In this document: in pieces, positions 40,152-49,031 of the stretch
Layout: each line of letters begins with the position of its first letter
How positions within the stretch are numbered: position 1 is the stretch's first letter
DNA from: Phycisphaerales bacterium
GTDB lineage: Bacteria > Planctomycetota > Phycisphaerae > Phycisphaerales > UBA1924
DNA length: 64,000 nt
NCBI GenBank assembly: GCA_020849615.1
Contig: JADLFW010000017.1
Coordinates: 99,806-163,805 of the forward strand
Direction: 5' to 3'
The notes under the pieces: model-generated
The model's input: only the letters and a program-made list of their open reading frames with translations
Database searches by the model: none
Told to the model about the DNA's origin: nothing
Made by a program: the position numbers and the translations under genes

Positions 40152-40508
40152 GTGGACGGGCCCAGCAAGCTGGATCTCAAGAAGGATAAGGGGCTCTCCG
40201 TCGAATGGGCGGACGGGTCCACTTCGTACTACTCGATCGCCTACCTGCGCCGGATGTCACCCTCCGCTGATATGCGTCAGCTCCGCGAGGAAATGGCCCG
40301 CAATCCGCTGACGGTGCTGCCCGCCTCGGCCGCGCGGGGCGGCCCGCTGGTGGCGACGGGCGCGGAGCTGGTCGGCCATTACGCGATCAAGATCAACTTT
40401 TCGGATGGGCACGACACCGCGATCTACTCGTGGGCGTATCTGCGCTCGATCGACCCGGCCAACCAGAAGCCCGGCGGCGGGCCCTCCAGCGCCGAGGCCC
40501 GGCCGTGA
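40152..40508 (+). CDS. DUF971 family protein
   Basis: This 118-aa protein has the DUF971 pattern: LSVEWADGSTSYYSIAYLRRMSP, then AELVGHYAIKINFSDGHDTAIYSWAYLRSIDP. DUF971 matches the N-terminal domain of gamma-butyrobetaine hydroxylases and may be an iron-sulfur or metal-binding accessory protein. There is no in-frame ATG near the conserved start, so GTG at 40152 is used, with the -10-like TACCGT 5 bases before it. The stop overlaps the recG start (GTGA), so these are coupled. Reading further upstream in this frame only gives a shadow of pyrF. Confidence 0.75.
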   Translation: MDGPSKLDLKKDKGLSVEWADGSTSYYSIAYLRRMSPSADMRQLREEMARNPLTVLPASAARGGPLVATGAELVGHYAIKINFSDGHDTAIYSWAYLRSIDPANQKPGGGPSSAEARP

Positions 40509-42649
40509 CCGCAGCGCCGGGCCTGACGCTCACGACGCCGCTGGCCGAGGTTCCGGGCATCCAGCCCAAGCAGGCGTCGCTGCTGGCGACGCTCGGGCTG
40601 ACCAACCTGGGCCGGCTGATCGCGCACCTCCCCCACCGTCACGAGCGCCACGAGGCTGAATCGCCGATCAAGGACCTGGTGCCGAACCAGATCGTCTCCG
40701 CGCGCGGCGAGGTGACGGCATCGCGGTGGGTGCCGCGCGGGCGGCGCCCCCGGCTCGAGGCCGTTCTGCTCGATGGCACCGGGCGGCTCGACCTGGTCTG
40801 GTTCAACATGCCGTACATGCGCGAGCGCATCCGCCCGGGCGTGCGCATCCGCGTGCAGGGGCAGGGCAAGCGGATGCTGGGCGGGCTGCGGATGGTCAAC
40901 CCGCACACCGAGATTCTGCACGAGGATCGGGGGGACCCGGGGATGCGCGAGGAGCGCCTCCGGCCGGTGTACCCGGCCTCCGAGCGCGTGCCGTCGAGCC
41001 TGATCGAACGGGCCATCGCTTCGGCGCTGCCGCATGCGCTGCCTCTCATCGAGGACCACCTGCCGGATGCGTTCCGGGCGGCGAGGAACTTCCCTGCGCT
41101 GTCCGATGCCTACCGGATGCAGCACCGGCCCGGCACGGAGGATGAGGTCGCCGCATCCCGGCGGCGGCTGGCCTACGACGAGCTGCTGCTGCTCCAGCTG
41201 GGTGTTCATCTGAAGCGGGCGCACCTGCGGTCGTTCCTGAAGGCGCCGGCCCTGCGGTGGTCGGAGAAGATCGATGAGCACATCCGGGCCCGGCTGCCGT
41301 TCACGCTGACGCCCGCGCAGGCCGAGGTGGTCAGGGAGATCGTCGCCGACCTGTCGAAGGCGACGCCGACCAACCGCCTGATCCAGGGCGATGTGGGCGC
41401 GGGCAAGACCGTGGTGGCGGCGTACGCGATGCTGCTGGCGGTCGCCGACCGGCAGCAGGCGGCCCTGATGGCGCCGACGGAGATCCTGGCCGAGCAGCAC
41501 TTCGCGAGCCTGTCGGACATGCTGAAGGGCTCGGGCGTGCGGCACGCGATTCTGACCGGGGCGACGCCCAAGGCCGAGCGGGAGGCGACGCTCGCCGGCG
41601 TGGCCTCCGGAACGATCGACCTGCTGATCGGAACGCACGCCCTGCTGACCGAATCCGTGAAGTTCGATTCGCTCGCGGTGGCGGTGATCGATGAGCAGCA
41701 CCGCTTCGGCGTCCACCAGCGGGCCACGCTGCGGACCAAGGGCGGCGAGGAGACCATCACGCCCCACGTCCTGGTGATGACCGCCACGCCGATCCCCCGC
41801 ACACTGGCCATCACGCTCTTCGGCGACCTCGACATCTCGACGATCCGCGGCCTGCCGCCGGGCCGCCGACCGGTCAAGACCCGTGTCGTCGCCCCCGACA
41901 AGCGCGGCGAGGTCTACTCCTGGCTGCGGCAGCGGCTCGATCAGGGCGATCAGGCGTTCATCGTTGCGCCGGCCATCGACAGCCCGGAGTCTTTCGAGGG
42001 CGAGGAGATCACCGGGGGCGACCAGCCCGGCGCGCCGGGCCCGTTGGCCAACGTCCACGCGCTCAAGAAGGAACTCGAGGCAGATCCGCTGAAGGACAAG
42101 CACCTCGCGGTCCTGCATGGGAGGCTCAAGCCCCAGACTCGCGACACCATCATGGCGCGGTTCCGCGCGGGACAGATTGATGCGCTCATCGCGACGAGCG
42201 TCATCGAGGTGGGCATCGACATCCCCAACGCGACGACGATGGTGGTCGAGAACGCCGACCGGTTCGGGCTGGCCCAGCTCCACCAGTTGCGGGGGCGTGT
42301 GGGTCGCGGAGTCAAGCCATCGGCGTGCATCCTGGTGGCCGAGCCGCAGACCCCCGAGGCGACGCAGCGGATGCGGGTGATGGCGGAGGTCGGCGATGGC
42401 TTTGCGCTGGCGGAGAAGGACATGGAGATCCGCGGGCCCGGCGAGCTGTTCGGGACGCGGCAGTCGGGATTGCCGCCGTTCAAGGTGGCGGACCTGGCCC
42501 GGGATCTTGAGCTGCTGGCGATGGCCCGCCGCGATGCGGCCGAGTGGATCGCGGGCTCACCGACTCTCCACAAGCCCGAAGAGACGCTGATCCGGCGCCG
42601 GCTGATGAAGACGTACGGCGAATCGCTGGGACTCGTGGATGTGGGATAA
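40505..42649 (+). CDS. recG: ATP-dependent DNA helicase RecG
   Basis: This 714-aa protein has an N-terminal wedge/OB region (residues about 60-160), then a superfamily 2 core. Its motifs are GDVGAGKTV (Walker A), VIDEQHRFG (the DEQH box of RecG), TATPIPRTLAI (motif III), and VIEVGIDIPNATTMVVE with QLRGRVGRG (motifs V and VI). It reverses stalled forks and branch-migrates Holliday junctions. The start is GTG at 40505, overlapping the DUF971 stop by GTGA. There is no Shine-Dalgarno, as expected for coupled translation. The length matches the family. Confidence 0.95.
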   Translation: MTAAPGLTLTTPLAEVPGIQPKQASLLATLGLTNLGRLIAHLPHRHERHEAESPIKDLVPNQIVSARGEVTASRWVPRGRRPRLEAVLLDGTGRLDLVWFNMPYMRERIRPGVRIRVQGQGKRMLGGLRMVNPHTEILHEDRGDPGMREERLRPVYPASERVPSSLIERAIASALPHALPLIEDHLPDAFRAARNFPALSDAYRMQHRPGTEDEVAASRRRLAYDELLLLQLGVHLKRAHLRSFLKAPALRWSEKIDEHIRARLPFTLTPAQAEVVREIVADLSKATPTNRLIQGDVGAGKTVVAAYAMLLAVADRQQAALMAPTEILAEQHFASLSDMLKGSGVRHAILTGATPKAEREATLAGVASGTIDLLIGTHALLTESVKFDSLAVAVIDEQHRFGVHQRATLRTKGGEETITPHVLVMTATPIPRTLAITLFGDLDISTIRGLPPGRRPVKTRVVAPDKRGEVYSWLRQRLDQGDQAFIVAPAIDSPESFEGEEITGGDQPGAPGPLANVHALKKELEADPLKDKHLAVLHGRLKPQTRDTIMARFRAGQIDALIATSVIEVGIDIPNATTMVVENADRFGLAQLHQLRGRVGRGVKPSACILVAEPQTPEATQRMRVMAEVGDGFALAEKDMEIRGPGELFGTRQSGLPPFKVADLARDLELLAMARRDAAEWIAGSPTLHKPEETLIRRRLMKTYGESLGLVDVG

Positions 42650-42677
42650 CCACATTTCTGTGGACACATCTTTGTGT
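42650..42677. promoter_or_regulatory. Two abutting 14-bp palindromes (operator candidate)
   Basis: CCACA-TTTC-TGTGG is followed at once by ACACA-TCTT-TGTGT. Both have perfect 5-bp arms and 4-base spacers. They begin at the base after the recG stop and lie about 60 bases before a CI-like helix-turn-helix gene, so that protein may bind here and control itself. Confidence 0.5.
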
Positions 42678-42726
42678 GATGTGAACAAACTCTCATGGAG
42701 ATATTCGGGCTTCGCTCGTCGATCGT

Positions 42727-42732
42727 TATGCT
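42727..42732 (+). promoter_or_regulatory. -10-like hexamer, putative leaderless promoter
   Basis: TATGCT lies 6 bases before the GTG at 42739. No Shine-Dalgarno is present. Confidence 0.4.
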
Positions 42733-42738
42733 CTCGGC

Positions 42739-43284
42739 GTGATCCCGACCGCGCTACACGAGCGATTGCTGGCCGCCGCGGGCGACCGCACGTACCGGCA
42801 CATCGGCGACCTGACCAAGACCCATCCGGAGACGGTGCGCCGCTACATGCAGGGGCAGGCCCCGGGCGCCGATTTCCTCGCGGCGCTGTGCGCTGCGCTG
42901 AGCATCAGCGGCGACTGGCTTCTGACGGGACGCGGGCCGATGAAGCTGGATGAGCAGAGGGCCCATGCCCTGCGGGATGCGACCGCGGGCGATCTGCTCG
43001 CCGCGATGGCCGGGACGATCGAGCGGCTCTCCGAGCGCATCGATCGTCTGGAAACGTACGTCCAGACCCTCGAGGTCCGCATCCGCTCCGCGGCCGCGCC
43101 GGCGGGCGAACCTCATCTCAATCACTTGAACTCCGCACAGGAGCCGGGCCATGGTTCCTCCAATGGGCAACTCGCCACCGCCGCGGGCCCGGCAATCGCC
43201 AAACCCGTCGCTGGTCCCTCTCCCGACCGGGTTCGAAGACTCCAGCGGGCTCTTGCCCAACGACCACGTCCGCATGCTGATTGA
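42739..43284 (+). CDS. CI-repressor-like helix-turn-helix protein with coiled region
   Basis: This 181-aa protein starts MIPTALHERLLAAAGDRTY and has a helix-turn-helix domain at about 5-65 (PETVRRYMQGQAPGADFLAALC, then ISGDWLLTGRGPMKLDE). A helix with heptad-like spacing follows (TIERLSERIDRLETYVQTLEVRI, about 92-115), likely for dimerisation, and then a disordered tail. It is related to the gene at 37024. The start is GTG at 42739. Two abutting palindromes lie just upstream. The last 134 bases overlap the next gene in another frame, and that part of this protein is low-complexity. Confidence 0.7.
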   Translation: MIPTALHERLLAAAGDRTYRHIGDLTKTHPETVRRYMQGQAPGADFLAALCAALSISGDWLLTGRGPMKLDEQRAHALRDATAGDLLAAMAGTIERLSERIDRLETYVQTLEVRIRSAAAPAGEPHLNHLNSAQEPGHGSSNGQLATAAGPAIAKPVAGPSPDRVRRLQRALAQRPRPHAD

Positions 43285-43597
43285 GCTGCTCCGGCCCGCG
43301 GGGGTGGAGCTGGCCCGGCGGTGGCTGGCGGCGCTGATGCTGGTCGATGTCTCGGAGCGCGAGGCGATGGTGGCGATGGTGGAGCGGCAGATTGCGCAGC
43401 TGTACGGGCCGCGTTCCGCCGAGCCGGGGGGGCTGCAGGTCGTCCATCCGCCTGTGCAGCGCGATGGCCACGTCGAGCAGATTGTGATGACCTACGAGGT
43501 GGTTGCGCCGGATGAGCAGCCGCAGCAGGAGCACGCCCGGCAGGACCACGGCCTTCAGGACAAAGCCCAGCCCCGACACACCCGCCGGGCCCGGTGA
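43151..43597 (+). CDS. Short conserved-looking protein overlapping the helix-turn-helix gene
   Basis: This 148-aa protein has a helical core at about residues 38-90 (DHVRMLIELLRPAGVELARRWLAALML, then REAMVAMVERQIAQLYG). An acidic/Gln-rich tail follows. The helical core has no stops and good amphipathic patterns, and looks more protein-like than the end of the overlapping frame. The ATG at 43151 has AGGAG 7 bases upstream, inside the previous gene. It overlaps that gene by 134 bases, shifted one base relative to it. I recall similar short proteins beside helix-turn-helix genes in related genomes, but cannot verify this. Function is unknown. Confidence 0.6.
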   Translation: MVPPMGNSPPPRARQSPNPSLVPLPTGFEDSSGLLPNDHVRMLIELLRPAGVELARRWLAALMLVDVSEREAMVAMVERQIAQLYGPRSAEPGGLQVVHPPVQRDGHVEQIVMTYEVVAPDEQPQQEHARQDHGLQDKAQPRHTRRAR

Positions 43598-43628
43598 CGG
43601 GGCCCGCTGAAGCCCGCCGCACGGCCGA

Positions 43629-43634
43629 TACCAT
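43629..43634 (+). promoter_or_regulatory. -10-like hexamer, putative leaderless promoter for polX
   Basis: TACCAT lies 6 bases before the ATG at 43641. No Shine-Dalgarno is present. Confidence 0.45.
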
Positions 43635-43640
43635 CCGTGC

Positions 43641-45578
43641 ATGACCGCACGACAGCCCGTGAACCCGGACCTGGCCCGGCTGCTGGATGACATCGGCGCG
43701 ATGATGGAACTCCTTGGCGAGGATTCGTTCCGCGCCAGCGCCCACACCCGCGCAGCCCGGACGATCCGGGACCTGCCGTTTGATCTCTCAACGCTGGATG
43801 GCGAGGGCGATTCGCTGAAACCGCGGCTGCTGGAACTCGAGAACATCGGGCCCAAGATCGCCGACAAGATCGTGGAGTTCATCGGGACCGGGAAGATCGA
43901 GGAGCATGACCGGCTCTGCAAGGACTGCCCGCCCGGGCTGATGGAACTCCTGCGGATCCCGGGCCTGGGCCCCAAGACGGTGCGGTCGCTCTGGCAGGAT
44001 GGCGGGGTGGTCAACCGCGCGTCGCTGCAGAAGATCATCGACGACGGCTCCATCCTCAAGCTCCCGCGGATGGGCGCCAAGAGCGTCGAAAAAATCAAGG
44101 CATCCCTTGCGTTCACCGCCACGGAGCAGGTGCGGCTGTGGCTGGGGGCAGCCCTGCCGCTGGGTGAGGGGATCGTGAAGGTGCTCGAGAAGGCGCGGGC
44201 CGCGGCCCGGCTGTCGTACGCGGGCTCGCTGCGCCGGGGGAAGGAGACCATCGGCGACATCGACATTCTTGCGGCGGTCGAGAAGGACAGCCCGGCCAGG
44301 GCAGCGGCGCTGATGGAGGCCTTCCGCGGTCTGCCGGGCGTGAGCGAGGTGCTGGCCGCTGGGGAGACGAAAAGTTCGATCCGCCTGAAATCGGCGGGTG
44401 AGCTGGCCCGGATCGGCGATGGCCGCAAGGGCCGGGATGTGAGCCTGGGCGCCGGCATCCAGATCGACCTGCGGATCGTGCCCGCGGCGAGCTGGGGCGC
44501 TGCGCTGCTGTACTTCACGGGTTCGAAGGAGCACAACGTCGAGCTGCGCGAGAGGGCCCAGAAGATGGGCCTGACCCTCAACGAGTACGGCCTCTTCCCG
44601 GAGGATGATGAGGAGACGCCGCCGCAGGCCCGGGGCATCCGCCCCGTCGCGGCGGCGACCGAGGAAGAGGTGTACGCGGCGCTGGGCCTGGCGTACATCC
44701 CGCCGGAGCTTCGGGAGGCCCGCGGGGAGATCGAGCGGTTCGAGCTGGCCGGCGCTGAGGCAGTTCCCGCGAAGAAGAAGGCGGCGAAGAAGGCCGCGAC
44801 ACCGACGGGCGGGCCTCGCCGCATCGGTGTGCCCGGACTGATCGAACTGGCGGACATCAAGGCGGAGCTGCACGCGCACACGACGGCCTCCGACGGGGAA
44901 CTCTCCATCCTGGAACTCGCCAAAGCCGCCAAGGCGCGGGGTTTCCACACGATCGCGGTCACGGACCATTCCAAGTCATCCCCCATCGCGGGCGGGCTGA
45001 CCGTCGAGCGGCTGAAGGCGCACATCCGCGCGGTGCACGAGGCGGATGCCCAGATTGACGGGATCACGATCCTGGCGGGCTCGGAGGTCGACATCCTGGC
45101 GGATGGGCACCTCGACTATGACGATGAGCTGCTGGCCCAGCTGGACATCGTGGTCGCCAGCCCGCACACCGCGACGACGCAGGACCCCGAGACGGCGACG
45201 AAGCGGCTGCTGAAAGCGGTGCGGCACCCGCTGGTGCACATCCTGGGGCATCCGACGGCGCGGCTGATCAACCGGAGGCCCGGCATGAGCCCGGATATCG
45301 GCGAGATCGCGGCCGCGGCGAAGGAGCACGGGGTGGCGCTGGAGATCAACGCGCACTGGATGCGGCTGGACCTGCGCGACCAGCACGTGCGGGCCGCGAC
45401 CGATGCGGGATGCCTGGTCGCCATCAACTGCGATGTGCACGCCGAGGAGGACTTTGACAACCTGCGCTACGGGGTGTTGACCGGACGTCGGGGTTGGCTG
45501 ACGAAGGAGATGTGCGTGAACGCGTGGGGAGCCGGGGACCTGAGGAAGTGGCTGAAACGCAGGGGGAATCGCGGCTAG
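43641..45578 (+). CDS. polX: DNA polymerase/3'-5' exonuclease PolX
   Basis: This 645-aa protein has an N-terminal helix-hairpin-helix region (LENIGPKIADKIVEF, IPGLGPKTVRSLW). The X-family nucleotidyltransferase core has GSLRRGKETIGDIDIL (two catalytic Asp). A Lys/Ala linker follows (KKKAAKKAA). The C-terminal PHP exonuclease domain has AELHAHTTASDG and HTIAVTDHS. It fills gaps in base-excision repair, and the PHP domain removes 3' ends. The start ATG at 43641 carries TACCAT 6 bases upstream. The polX stop TAG overlaps the -10-like hexamer of the next gene, ffh. The KKAAKKAA linker between the polymerase and PHP halves is longer than I recall for typical PolX. Confidence 0.92.
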   Translation: MTARQPVNPDLARLLDDIGAMMELLGEDSFRASAHTRAARTIRDLPFDLSTLDGEGDSLKPRLLELENIGPKIADKIVEFIGTGKIEEHDRLCKDCPPGLMELLRIPGLGPKTVRSLWQDGGVVNRASLQKIIDDGSILKLPRMGAKSVEKIKASLAFTATEQVRLWLGAALPLGEGIVKVLEKARAAARLSYAGSLRRGKETIGDIDILAAVEKDSPARAAALMEAFRGLPGVSEVLAAGETKSSIRLKSAGELARIGDGRKGRDVSLGAGIQIDLRIVPAASWGAALLYFTGSKEHNVELRERAQKMGLTLNEYGLFPEDDEETPPQARGIRPVAAATEEEVYAALGLAYIPPELREARGEIERFELAGAEAVPAKKKAAKKAATPTGGPRRIGVPGLIELADIKAELHAHTTASDGELSILELAKAAKARGFHTIAVTDHSKSSPIAGGLTVERLKAHIRAVHEADAQIDGITILAGSEVDILADGHLDYDDELLAQLDIVVASPHTATTQDPETATKRLLKAVRHPLVHILGHPTARLINRRPGMSPDIGEIAAAAKEHGVALEINAHWMRLDLRDQHVRAATDAGCLVAINCDVHAEEDFDNLRYGVLTGRRGWLTKEMCVNAWGAGDLRKWLKRRGNRG

Positions 45579-45581
45579 ACT
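45576..45581 (+). promoter_or_regulatory. -10-like hexamer, putative leaderless promoter for ffh
   Basis: TAGACT lies 6 bases before the ATG at 45588 and shares its TAG with the polX stop codon. Confidence 0.45.
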
Positions 45582-45587
45582 CCCGTC

Positions 45588-47135
45588 ATGTTCGACCGCC
45601 TCACCGACACGTTCAACGGCCTGTTCAAGAAGCTCTCGGGCCAGTCCGCCATCTCCGAGAAGAACGTCGCCGACGCGATGGATGAAGTGCGCACGGCCCT
45701 GCTCGAGGCCGATGTCCACTTGCAGGTCGTCAACGATTTCTGCGAGCGCGTGAAGCAGGATGCGCTGGGCCGGCAGGTCACCAAGAGCCTCAAGCCCGCC
45801 CAGGAGATGATCGGCATCGTGCACGAGCGGCTCGTCGAGCTGCTGGGCGGGCGGCCCATGCACATGCCCAAGGCCCTGGCCGAGTCGGGCGAGCTCGCCG
45901 TCGCCAGCAGCGTCTACGCCGCCGGCGAGGAGGAGCCGCCCATCCCGCGGATCAGCCCCGGCCCGACCATCATCATGATGTGCGGCCTGCAGGGCTCGGG
46001 AAAGACCACCACCTGCGGCAAGCTCGCGGCGTACCTCAAGAAGCGCGGGCGGAGCGTCATGCTCGCCGCCGCCGACCTCCAGCGCCCCGCCGCCGTCGAG
46101 CAGCTCCACACCGTGGCCGAGCAGGTGAACACCGACCTGCCGGGCGGGGCCCAGGTCCACTTCTACTCCGAGCCCGACAAGGTCGCGGCCTACGGCAAGG
46201 CCGTCGGCGTCGCGGTCGGCGTCTGCCAGCGGGCCCTCGCCGCCGCGCAGAGGCAGGGCGTCGACACGTTGATCCTTGACACGGCAGGCCGGCTTCACAT
46301 CAACGACGAACTCATGGGCGAGCTCGAGCAGGTCCGCCGCTTCGTGCAGCCCCACCAGGTCTACCTGGTCGTCGACTCGATGACGGGCCAGGACGCCGTC
46401 AACTCCGCGAAGGCCTTCCACGAAAAGCTCGAGATCGACGGCGTCATCCTCACCAAGTACGACTCCGACACCCGCGGCGGCGCCGCCCTCTCCGTCAAGC
46501 ACATCACCGGCGCCCCGATCAAGTTCGTGGGCATCGGCGAGAAGCTGGATGCCCTCGAGGAGTTCCACGCCGAGCGCGTCGCGGGCCGCATCCTGGGCAT
46601 GGGCGATGTCGTCAGCCTCGTCGAGAAGGCCCAGGAGCAGGTGTCGCTCGAGGACGCCGAGAAGCTCCAGCAGAAGATGGCCAAGGGCGAGATGACCATG
46701 GACGACTTCCTCAGCCAGATGCGCACGCTGAGGAAGATGGGCCCGCTCAAGCAGCTGCTGGGCCTGCTGCCGGGCGTCGGCAGCATGATGAAGGAAGTCA
46801 ACATCGACGACAAGCAGCTCGACCGCCTCGAGGCCATCGTCTGCTCCATGACCAAGGCCGAGCGCAGGAGTCCCTCGATGATCGACACGCCCCGCCGCCG
46901 CCGCATCGCCGCCGGCTCGGGGACCCAGCCCAACGATGTGGGCCAGCTCGTCAAGCAGTTCGAGACCGTCAACAAGCTCAGCAAGCAGATGGCCTCGATG
47001 ACGACCTCCGGAAAGATGAAGGCGATGAAGGAGCTCGGCTCGGCCTCACCCGACCCGGGCTTCAACCCCTTCGCGAGCCGCGGCTCCACCCACTCCAGCA
47101 GCGTGAAAGACCGCTTCAAGAAGCGGAAGCGCTAG
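45588..47135 (+). CDS. ffh: Signal recognition particle protein
   Basis: This 515-aa protein has the N-domain bundle (residues 1-95), then the G domain. Its motifs are GLQGSGKTTTCGKLA (P-loop), DTAGRLHINDELM, TKYDSDTRGGAAL (base recognition) and a closing GIGEKLDALEEF. The C-terminal Met-rich M domain (DDFLSQMRTLRKMGPLKQLLGLLPG, KKMASMTTSGKM-like end) binds signal peptides and 4.5S RNA. It targets membrane and secreted proteins co-translationally. The start carries TAGACT 6 bases upstream and no Shine-Dalgarno, so an essential protein is probably made from a leaderless mRNA. The tail KDRFKKRKR is basic. Confidence 0.96.
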   Translation: MFDRLTDTFNGLFKKLSGQSAISEKNVADAMDEVRTALLEADVHLQVVNDFCERVKQDALGRQVTKSLKPAQEMIGIVHERLVELLGGRPMHMPKALAESGELAVASSVYAAGEEEPPIPRISPGPTIIMMCGLQGSGKTTTCGKLAAYLKKRGRSVMLAAADLQRPAAVEQLHTVAEQVNTDLPGGAQVHFYSEPDKVAAYGKAVGVAVGVCQRALAAAQRQGVDTLILDTAGRLHINDELMGELEQVRRFVQPHQVYLVVDSMTGQDAVNSAKAFHEKLEIDGVILTKYDSDTRGGAALSVKHITGAPIKFVGIGEKLDALEEFHAERVAGRILGMGDVVSLVEKAQEQVSLEDAEKLQQKMAKGEMTMDDFLSQMRTLRKMGPLKQLLGLLPGVGSMMKEVNIDDKQLDRLEAIVCSMTKAERRSPSMIDTPRRRRIAAGSGTQPNDVGQLVKQFETVNKLSKQMASMTTSGKMKAMKELGSASPDPGFNPFASRGSTHSSSVKDRFKKRKR

Positions 47136-47191
47136 GCGGGCCCGGGTCCGGCCCGGTACAGTGCGGGCCACCCGATCCGGAGGCCCGCCTG

Positions 47192-48988
47192 ATGCCCCGC
47201 CCGATGCTGCGCTGCTCGATCCTGACCGGACTGCTCCTCCTCGCCCCCGGCCCGTGTTTCGGCGGCGGCGCGGAGCCCGATAGCGCCGAACTGGCCCGGC
47301 TGTCGGCGGTCCCGCGCTCGGAGATGGTCGCGGTGATCCGCCGCTACCAGGCGGATGAGGGCGCCCTGTCGCGGGCCTACCGCGCGGACGCATCGCCCGC
47401 GCGGGCCGAGCGCCTGGCCCGGCTGTACGACGGATGGCTCTCGGCGCTCGACGGCATGGCTTTCGAAGCGATGAGCCTGGATGGCAAGGTGGACTGGGTG
47501 CTGCTGCGCAACACCGTGGAGCGGGACCGCCACGGCCTGAAGATCTCCGCGGATCACCTCGCCGAGGTCGGCCCGTACACGCCCTTCGCGGGAACCGTGG
47601 TGGAACTCGCCGAGGCCCGGCGGACGCTTGTGCCGCTGCTGCCCGCGCAGTCGGCGGCGCGGCTGGATGAGTTGAAGAAGCAGATCGAGGCGGCGAAGAA
47701 GGACTTCGAGGAGAAGCTGAAGCCGGCGGAGGGTGGCGGGCCCGGCGTGACGCCGGCGACATCAAAGCGGCTGCTGGATGTGCTCGAGGGGCTGCGCGGC
47801 GACCTGTCCGATTGGTACGGCTTCTGGGATGGGTACGACCCGGTGTTCACGTGGTGGAACGCCGAGCCGTACCGGGCGGCCGACCAGGCGCTCGATGGGT
47901 ACATCCGGGTGGTGCGGGAGCGCGGCGCGGGAATCACCCCCGACAACCCCGATGCGATCGTCGGCAGCCCGATCGGGCGCGAGGCCCTGCTGGCCGACCT
48001 GAAGTTCGAGATGATCCCCTACTCGCCCGAGGAGCTCATCGCGATCGCCGACCGCGAGATGGCGTGGTGCGAGGCGGAGCTGCTGAAGGCCGCCGCGGAG
48101 ATGGGCTGTGGAGATGACTGGAAGCAGGCGCTCGAACGCGTGAAGCAGACCCACCTCGAGCCGGGCGAGCAGCCGCGGCTGATCCGCGATTTGGCGAACG
48201 AGGCGGTGGCGTTTCTCAAGGAGCGCGACCTCATCACCGTGCCGCCGCTGGCGGAAGAAGTCTGGCGCATGGACATGATGTCGCCGCAGCGCCAGCTCGT
48301 CACACCCTTCTTCACCGGCGGGGAGGTCATCAGCGTCGCGTTCCCCGCGGCCTCCATGGCCCACGAGCAGAAGATGATGAGCCTCCGCGGGAACAACGTG
48401 CACTTCGCGCGGGCCACGGTCTTCCACGAGCTCATCCCGGGCCATCATCTCCAGCAGTTCGTGTGCGCCCGCAACAAGACCCATCGCGCCCCGTTCTCCA
48501 CGCCTTTCTGGACCGAGGGCTGGGCGCTCTACTGGGAAATGCTGATGTGGGACCAGGGGTTCCAGAAGTCGCCGCAGAACCGCATCGGCATGCTGTTCTG
48601 GCGGACCCACCGCTGCGCCAGGATCATGTTCTCGCTGAAGTATCAGCTCGGCGAGTGGTCCCCGCAGCAGTGCATCGACTTCCTCATCGACAAGGTGGGG
48701 CACGAACGGGCCAACGCCGAGGGTGAGGTCCGCCGCACGGTCGCCGGCGGGTACGGGCCGCTGTACCAGGTCGCGTACATGATCGGCGGGCTGCAGTTCC
48801 GGGCCCTGCACCACGAACTCGTCGACAGCGGCAAGATGTCCAACCGCGACTTCCACGATGCGGTGATGGCCGAGGCCAATATCCCGGTCGAAATGGTCCG
48901 GGCCATGCTCACGGGCGAGGCCCCGCCGAGGGACTTTGAGACGCGGTGGCGGTTTGATGAACTCCTGCACCCCGCCCAGAAGAAATAG
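47192..48988 (+). CDS. DUF885 family metallopeptidase-like lipoprotein or secreted protein
   Basis: This 598-aa protein has a signal peptide with a possible lipobox (LLLLAPGPCFGG, Cys near residue 22). A long helical body follows. The zinc-peptidase-like signature HELIPGHHLQQF is at about residue 412, in a segment like that of DUF885 proteins (FHELIPGHHLQ; WTEGWALYWEMLMWDQGF). DUF885 proteins resemble thermolysin-fold carboxypeptidases. The HExxH plus the later Glu in TEGWALYWE suggest an active enzyme. Its substrate is unknown. GGAGG lies about 10 bases before the ATG. It probably acts in the periplasm or at the outer membrane. Confidence 0.82.
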   Translation: MPRPMLRCSILTGLLLLAPGPCFGGGAEPDSAELARLSAVPRSEMVAVIRRYQADEGALSRAYRADASPARAERLARLYDGWLSALDGMAFEAMSLDGKVDWVLLRNTVERDRHGLKISADHLAEVGPYTPFAGTVVELAEARRTLVPLLPAQSAARLDELKKQIEAAKKDFEEKLKPAEGGGPGVTPATSKRLLDVLEGLRGDLSDWYGFWDGYDPVFTWWNAEPYRAADQALDGYIRVVRERGAGITPDNPDAIVGSPIGREALLADLKFEMIPYSPEELIAIADREMAWCEAELLKAAAEMGCGDDWKQALERVKQTHLEPGEQPRLIRDLANEAVAFLKERDLITVPPLAEEVWRMDMMSPQRQLVTPFFTGGEVISVAFPAASMAHEQKMMSLRGNNVHFARATVFHELIPGHHLQQFVCARNKTHRAPFSTPFWTEGWALYWEMLMWDQGFQKSPQNRIGMLFWRTHRCARIMFSLKYQLGEWSPQQCIDFLIDKVGHERANAEGEVRRTVAGGYGPLYQVAYMIGGLQFRALHHELVDSGKMSNRDFHDAVMAEANIPVEMVRAMLTGEAPPRDFETRWRFDELLHPAQKK

Positions 48989-49018
48989 GCCCGCCCTTCG
49001 GCGGTCAGGCCCGGCTGG

Positions 49019-49024
49019 TATTCT
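49019..49024 (+). promoter_or_regulatory. -10-like hexamer, putative leaderless promoter
   Basis: TATTCT lies 7 bases before the ATG at 49032. No Shine-Dalgarno is present. Confidence 0.45.
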
Positions 49025-49031
49025 CGCGTGC

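Noticed and set aside
36467..43597. Possible prophage because of two CI-like genes
   Set aside because: No integrase, structural, lysis or packaging gene is present and the neighbours are housekeeping genes such as pyrF and recG.
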